Below, in pieces: positions 6,417 through 8,318 of a stretch of DNA of 8,318 nucleotides. This DNA is from Bog-756 sp036513075 (GTDB taxonomy: Bacteria; Actinomycetota; Acidimicrobiia; Acidimicrobiales; RAAP-2). The position numbers were made by a program, and so were the translations under genes. Where the stretch lies: contig DATBZS010000063.1 of the NCBI GenBank assembly GCA_036513075.1, forward strand, positions 1-8,318, written 5' to 3'. The first letter of the stretch is position 1. Each line of letters starts with the position of its first letter. Below the pieces are notes generated by a model. That model was not told the origin of the DNA, searched no databases, and was given only the letters and a program-made list of their open reading frames with translations.

Positions 6417-7006
6417 GCCGCATCCCGTGGGTCATCGGCACGGGCCCGGCGGTCCCCATCGCCGCCGGGCTCGGAGCCGAGCTCGATGAAGTGCCGGCGG
6501 TCGCCTTCGACGCCGAGTGGTCGGACGGGCCACGGATCGAGGAGTGGCGGTCGAGGGTGGCCGCCGGCCCCAAGGCCGACCAGGTGGTGGTGGCTGTGTG
6601 GCCGGAGTCGCCCCGGTCATCGCCAGTGGTCGACCTCGACCTCGACGGGTGGGTCTCGACTATGGAGGAGCAGTTCGCACTGTGGTTCGCTGCACTAGCC
6701 GCTGGGTCCGAGCGTTGTGCCGACGGCGGCCAGGTGGTGGCCGTGGTCGACCGGCCCGACCCCATGGCATCGGGCGGCTGGTCGGCGGTGTCCGCGGTGG
6801 CCGACGCCGTCGAGGTGATGACCCGTTCATTCGCCCAGATTCATGAGTCACGGGGCGTCCGGGTCAACCTGGTGACCACGCCGTCCCGCCTCACCGGCTC
6901 GCCGCCGGAGGAGCTGGCAGATGTGGTCGGGGCCGTGGCCATGCTGCTGTCCGGCGCCGGCGGTGTTACCTCCTCGGTGGTCCACACGGGCGGGGCCCGC
7001 CGGTGA
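6413..7006 (+). CDS. SDR-fold pseudoenzyme (degenerate short-chain dehydrogenase-like protein)
   Basis: This 197-residue protein aligns by eye with the C-terminal two thirds of an SDR but keeps none of the catalytic features. GGQVVAVVD (105-113) corresponds to the strand carrying the catalytic Ser, with no Ser present. GGWSAVSAV (121-129) matches the YxxxK site, with Trp123 and Ser127 in place of Tyr and Lys. AVEVMTRSFAQIHESRGVRVNLVTTPSRL (132-160) is plainly the SDR helix and IRVNxVxPG strand, and the end (VGAVAMLLSG, then VVHTGG) matches the usual tail. The TGxxxGxG loop is absent and the N-terminal part is about 50 residues short. The GTG start overlaps the amidohydrolase TGA by 4 nt, and its own TGA overlaps the next SDR's GTG by 4 nt, implying coupled synthesis. 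The frame is intact, so it looks like a maintained non-catalytic subunit rather than a decaying gene. Confidence 0.75.
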   Translation: MSRIPWVIGTGPAVPIAAGLGAELDEVPAVAFDAEWSDGPRIEEWRSRVAAGPKADQVVVAVWPESPRSSPVVDLDLDGWVSTMEEQFALWFAALAAGSERCADGGQVVAVVDRPDPMASGGWSAVSAVADAVEVMTRSFAQIHESRGVRVNLVTTPSRLTGSPPEELADVVGAVAMLLSGAGGVTSSVVHTGGARR

Positions 7007-7767
7007 CCACCGACGGCGATCCCGTGGCGCTGGTCAGCGGGGCCAGCGGCGGCGTGGGACGGGGCATCGCCGTGTCGCTCGGGGCCGCCGGGTGGACGGT
7101 GTGGGTGGCCGCCCGCCGGCCGGTCGAGGGACAGCAGGTGGCCGACGAGGTGACCGAGGCCGGCGGACAGGGTCGCTTCGTCGAGTGCGACGTTGGCGAC
7201 GCTGACTCGGTAGCCGCCGCCATCGCCGCTGTCGTAAACCGGGACGGTGGGTTGACCGGGGTGGTGCATAACGCCACCAGCGCGCTGTCGCCGTTGCCGG
7301 TGGTGCCGTTGACCGTGCCCATGGATGACCTGCGCAACCACGTTGCCGTGTCCCTGCGGGGGGCCTACCTGCTGGCCCGCAGTGCACACCCCCATCTGGC
7401 GGCCAGCAAGGGGAGCATGGTCCTCCTCACCTCGGAGGCGGGGTTCGAGGGCAAGGTGCGGCTGGCCCCGTATGCCGCGGTAAAGGGCGCGGTGCGCGGA
7501 CTGGCCCGTGCTTGGGCCCGTGAGTGGGGCCGCGACGGCGTGCGTGTCAACTGCATCGCCCCGTTGGCCAACTCGCCGGCCATGGAGGTGGCCCTGGCCA
7601 AGGACTCGACCATGGCCGAGCGGGTGCTCGGTCGTCATCCCATGGGGTACCTGGGTGACCCGGTCGACGACATCGGACCGGTGGTCAGGTTCCTGCTGTC
7701 CGACGAGGCGGGATACGTGACCGGGGCCACCATCATGGTCGACGGTGGAAACCGGCCGATCAGCTGA
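7003..7767 (+). CDS. Short-chain dehydrogenase/reductase, probably NADP-type, paired with the SDR-like pseudoenzyme
   Basis: This 254-residue classical-length SDR carries SGASGGVG at 12-19 (Ser for the usual Thr). Arg38-Arg39 after strand 2 suggests NADP(H). HNAT stands where NNAG is usual (89-92). Ser144, Tyr157 and Lys161 (YAAVK) form the catalytic core, followed by GVRVNCIAPLANSPAM and a normal VTGATIMVDGG tail. The helix-4 Asn position is Ser117 (VSLRGAY), so the tetrad Asn is lost here as well. The GTG start shares GTGA with the preceding stop codon, and only a weak G-rich ribosome-binding site is present, so its translation probably depends on the preceding pseudoenzyme. A heteromer of the two is the natural suggestion. 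Substrate unknown; a hydroxyacyl or cyclic alcohol is plausible for a catabolic cluster. Confidence 0.92.
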   Translation: MTTDGDPVALVSGASGGVGRGIAVSLGAAGWTVWVAARRPVEGQQVADEVTEAGGQGRFVECDVGDADSVAAAIAAVVNRDGGLTGVVHNATSALSPLPVVPLTVPMDDLRNHVAVSLRGAYLLARSAHPHLAASKGSMVLLTSEAGFEGKVRLAPYAAVKGAVRGLARAWAREWGRDGVRVNCIAPLANSPAMEVALAKDSTMAERVLGRHPMGYLGDPVDDIGPVVRFLLSDEAGYVTGATIMVDGGNRPIS

Positions 7768-7780
7768 GGGAAAAGAGGTG

Positions 7781-7825
7781 ATGGCCGAACGATCAGAGGA
7801 GCATGACACCGAGGTCGCCGCGTAG
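7781..7825 (+). pseudogene. Mini-ORF, possibly the head of a broken gene
   Basis: Fourteen codons (MAERSEEHDTEVAA, also startable at GTG 7778) follow the SDR stop by 13 nt, behind GAGGG at 7766-7770. The TAG at 7823 ends it, but the same frame continues as FEKNLIHRS, a TGA, then LFLRSQRASHQLG before further stops. This looks like a gene start that has been interrupted, or a chance ORF. No family is recognised. Confidence 0.25.
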
Positions 7826-7866
7826 TTCGAGAAGAACCTCATCCACAGGTCCTGACTATTTCTCCG

Positions 7867-7920
7867 AAGCCAACGCGCGAGCCACCAATTGGGTCCCATC
7901 GCGTCCCGCAGCATCTGACC
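7867..7920 (+). repeat. Direct repeat copy A (diverged)
   Basis: The first 41 bases match copy B at 8004-8044 without gaps at 33 of 41 positions. Both copies then end in TCTGACC after a small length difference. In the frame matching the ArsR-like frame of copy B it reads SQRASHQLG and soon hits TGA. It appears to be a decayed duplicate of the same coding fragment. Confidence 0.65.
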
Positions 7921-7934
7921 AGAGTCAGATGCTG
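7909..7934. terminator. Perfect 11-bp hairpin downstream of the SDR operon
   Basis: CAGCATCTGAC (7909-7919) and GTCAGATGCTG (7924-7934) are exact reverse complements around a CAGA loop. The structure is strong and lies about 140 nt after the last catabolic gene and before the metal-related genes, so it may terminate the operon although no T-run follows. A palindromic protein-binding site is the alternative. Confidence 0.5.
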
Positions 7935-7968
7935 GTCTCTGAAATGGGTGCACACGGCCCGATCGCGA

Positions 7969-7992
7969 CCCGCTGATGTTGGACCCAGCGGG
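7969..7992. repeat. Second hairpin between the direct repeats
   Basis: CCCGCTG (7969-7975) pairs with CAGCGGG (7986-7992) around a 10-nt loop. Flanking GA and TC can extend it past a one-base bulge. It is followed by GTCGGTCAAAAAAG, an A-run that is not a terminator signal on the plus strand. Confidence 0.4.
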
Positions 7993-8003
7993 GTCGGTCA
8001 AAA

Positions 8004-8061
8004 AAGCCAACACGCGAGCCAACATTTGCGTCTCACTGTGTCCCAGCTAGGGCGTCTGACC
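8004..8061 (+). repeat. Direct repeat copy B, within the ArsR-like remnant
   Basis: This is the better-preserved partner of copy A, 137 bp downstream. Its sequence is continuous with the open frame that encodes the ArsR-like C-terminus, so copy A probably derives from an older duplicate of this segment. Confidence 0.65.
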
Positions 8062-8157
8062 ACCGAGGCGCTGTTCAGCGCCGATCACGCGGTGGCGGAT
8101 CTCCCGGCGGAGCACGAGCACGACACGGTTGTGGGTTACCCCTCGGAGACCCCATGA
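8005..8157 (+). pseudogene. Truncated ArsR/SmtB-family metalloregulator remnant
   Basis: The open frame ending at TGA 8155-8157 reads SQHASQHLRL followed by GRLTTEALFSADHAVADLP and EHEHD. The first piece resembles the ArsR recognition helix (SQxxxSQHLRxL). The second resembles the C-terminal helix of zinc/cobalt/cadmium-sensing ArsR proteins found beside CDF transporters, with its ADH and trailing histidines. The intervening wing, normally 25-30 residues, and the N-terminal helices (roughly the first 50 residues) are missing, so this is probably a deleted gene. Open reading extends back to a GTG at 7948 with no ribosome-binding site. Its stop codon overlaps the next ATG as ATGA, the arrangement expected for a regulator-transporter operon. 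A small functional protein cannot be excluded. Confidence 0.5.
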
Positions 8158-8318
8158 GTGACCACCATGTCTATGACCATCGAGACCGCGAGGGCCATGA
8201 GCCCCATGTGGGCACTGATCACGCCCGTCACGACCACGTCGACCACGAGCATCCAGGTGGTCTGCGTGGTTGGATCAAGGGCCTGTTCGTCCCCCACGCC
8301 CACGATCCCCAGGGGTGT
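8154..8318 (+). CDS. Probable cation diffusion facilitator transporter, N-terminal part (runs off the window)
   Basis: Fifty-five codons are open to the window end. The first 33 residues contain ten histidines with many Asp, Glu and Arg, a cytoplasmic metal-binding tail. GGLRGWIKGLFVPHAHDPQ follows, closely resembling the conserved lead-in (LxxLLxPHSHD) before the first transmembrane helix of actinobacterial CDF transporters exporting zinc or other divalent cations. GGAG at 8145-8148 lies 5 nt before the ATG, which overlaps the preceding frame's TGA. The membrane part lies outside the window, so family placement rests on the N-terminus only. Confidence 0.7.
   Translation, partial: MSDHHVYDHRDREGHEPHVGTDHARHDHVDHEHPGGLRGWIKGLFVPHAHDPQGC

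Noticed and set aside
7803..7976. 57-codon plus-strand frame starting MTPRSPRSS
   Set aside because: No ribosome-binding site of quality, low-complexity Arg/Ser start, crosses the repeat copy and hairpin, and no family is recognised.
6841..8025. Long minus-strand open frame (394 codons) opposite the second SDR and the following gap
   Set aside because: It is antisense to a clear SDR gene, has an Arg/Gly/His-rich composition typical of GC-rich shadow frames and shows no recognisable domain.
7867..8061. CRISPR array or insertion-sequence ends
   Set aside because: Only two diverged direct copies, no regular spacers, no terminal inverted repeats and no transposase recognised.

Overview
The window is high-GC, gene-dense bacterial DNA. 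Nearly all genes lie on the plus strand, with GTG starts, 4-nt GTGA overlaps and a lipoprotein substrate-binding protein. The family mix (SnoaL/NTF2-like proteins, classical SDRs, a roughly 310-residue cyclase-family hydrolase, a D-aminoacylase-like amidohydrolase) is typical of catabolic clusters in Actinomycetota. An uncultured actinobacterium, perhaps Acidimicrobiia-like, is my best guess; the assignment is inference.

Layout. Bases 1-192 form a control region with a promoter-like pair (TTGTCA, 17 nt, TAGAAC) overlapped by an imperfect palindrome of TetR-operator style. Two SnoaL/NTF2-fold genes follow (193-657, 743-1270). A 289-bp gap without a gene leads to an orphan branched-chain-type (LivK-like) solute-binding lipoprotein (1560-2765), followed after 2 nt by an NAD-type SDR (2768-3526). 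A gap with a strong hairpin and a 28-30 codon leader ORF precedes a metal-dependent cyclase-family hydrolase (3680-4627). An amidohydrolase (4704-6416), a shortened SDR-fold protein without cofactor motif or catalytic residues (6413-7006) and a complete SDR (7003-7767) then overlap one another by 4 nt each.

Downstream of 7767 the character changes. Bases 7768-8153 look like decayed sequence: a 14-codon mini-ORF, two diverged direct repeats about 137 bp apart, a perfect 11-bp hairpin, a second hairpin and what looks like the 3' remnant of an ArsR/SmtB metalloregulator. The window ends in the histidine-rich start of a probable cation diffusion facilitator (8154 onwards), unrelated to the catabolic genes.

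How the genes may work together (inference). The binding protein captures a small organic solute. The SDRs oxidise or reduce hydroxyl/keto groups. The cyclase-family enzyme and amidohydrolase cleave cyclic or amide/ester bonds. The SnoaL-like proteins act as isomerase, hydratase or hydrolase. No CoA ligase, oxygenase or transporter permease is present, so the substrate cannot be named. The most unusual item is the overlapping inactive-SDR/active-SDR pair, suggesting a heteromeric dehydrogenase with a pseudoenzyme subunit.
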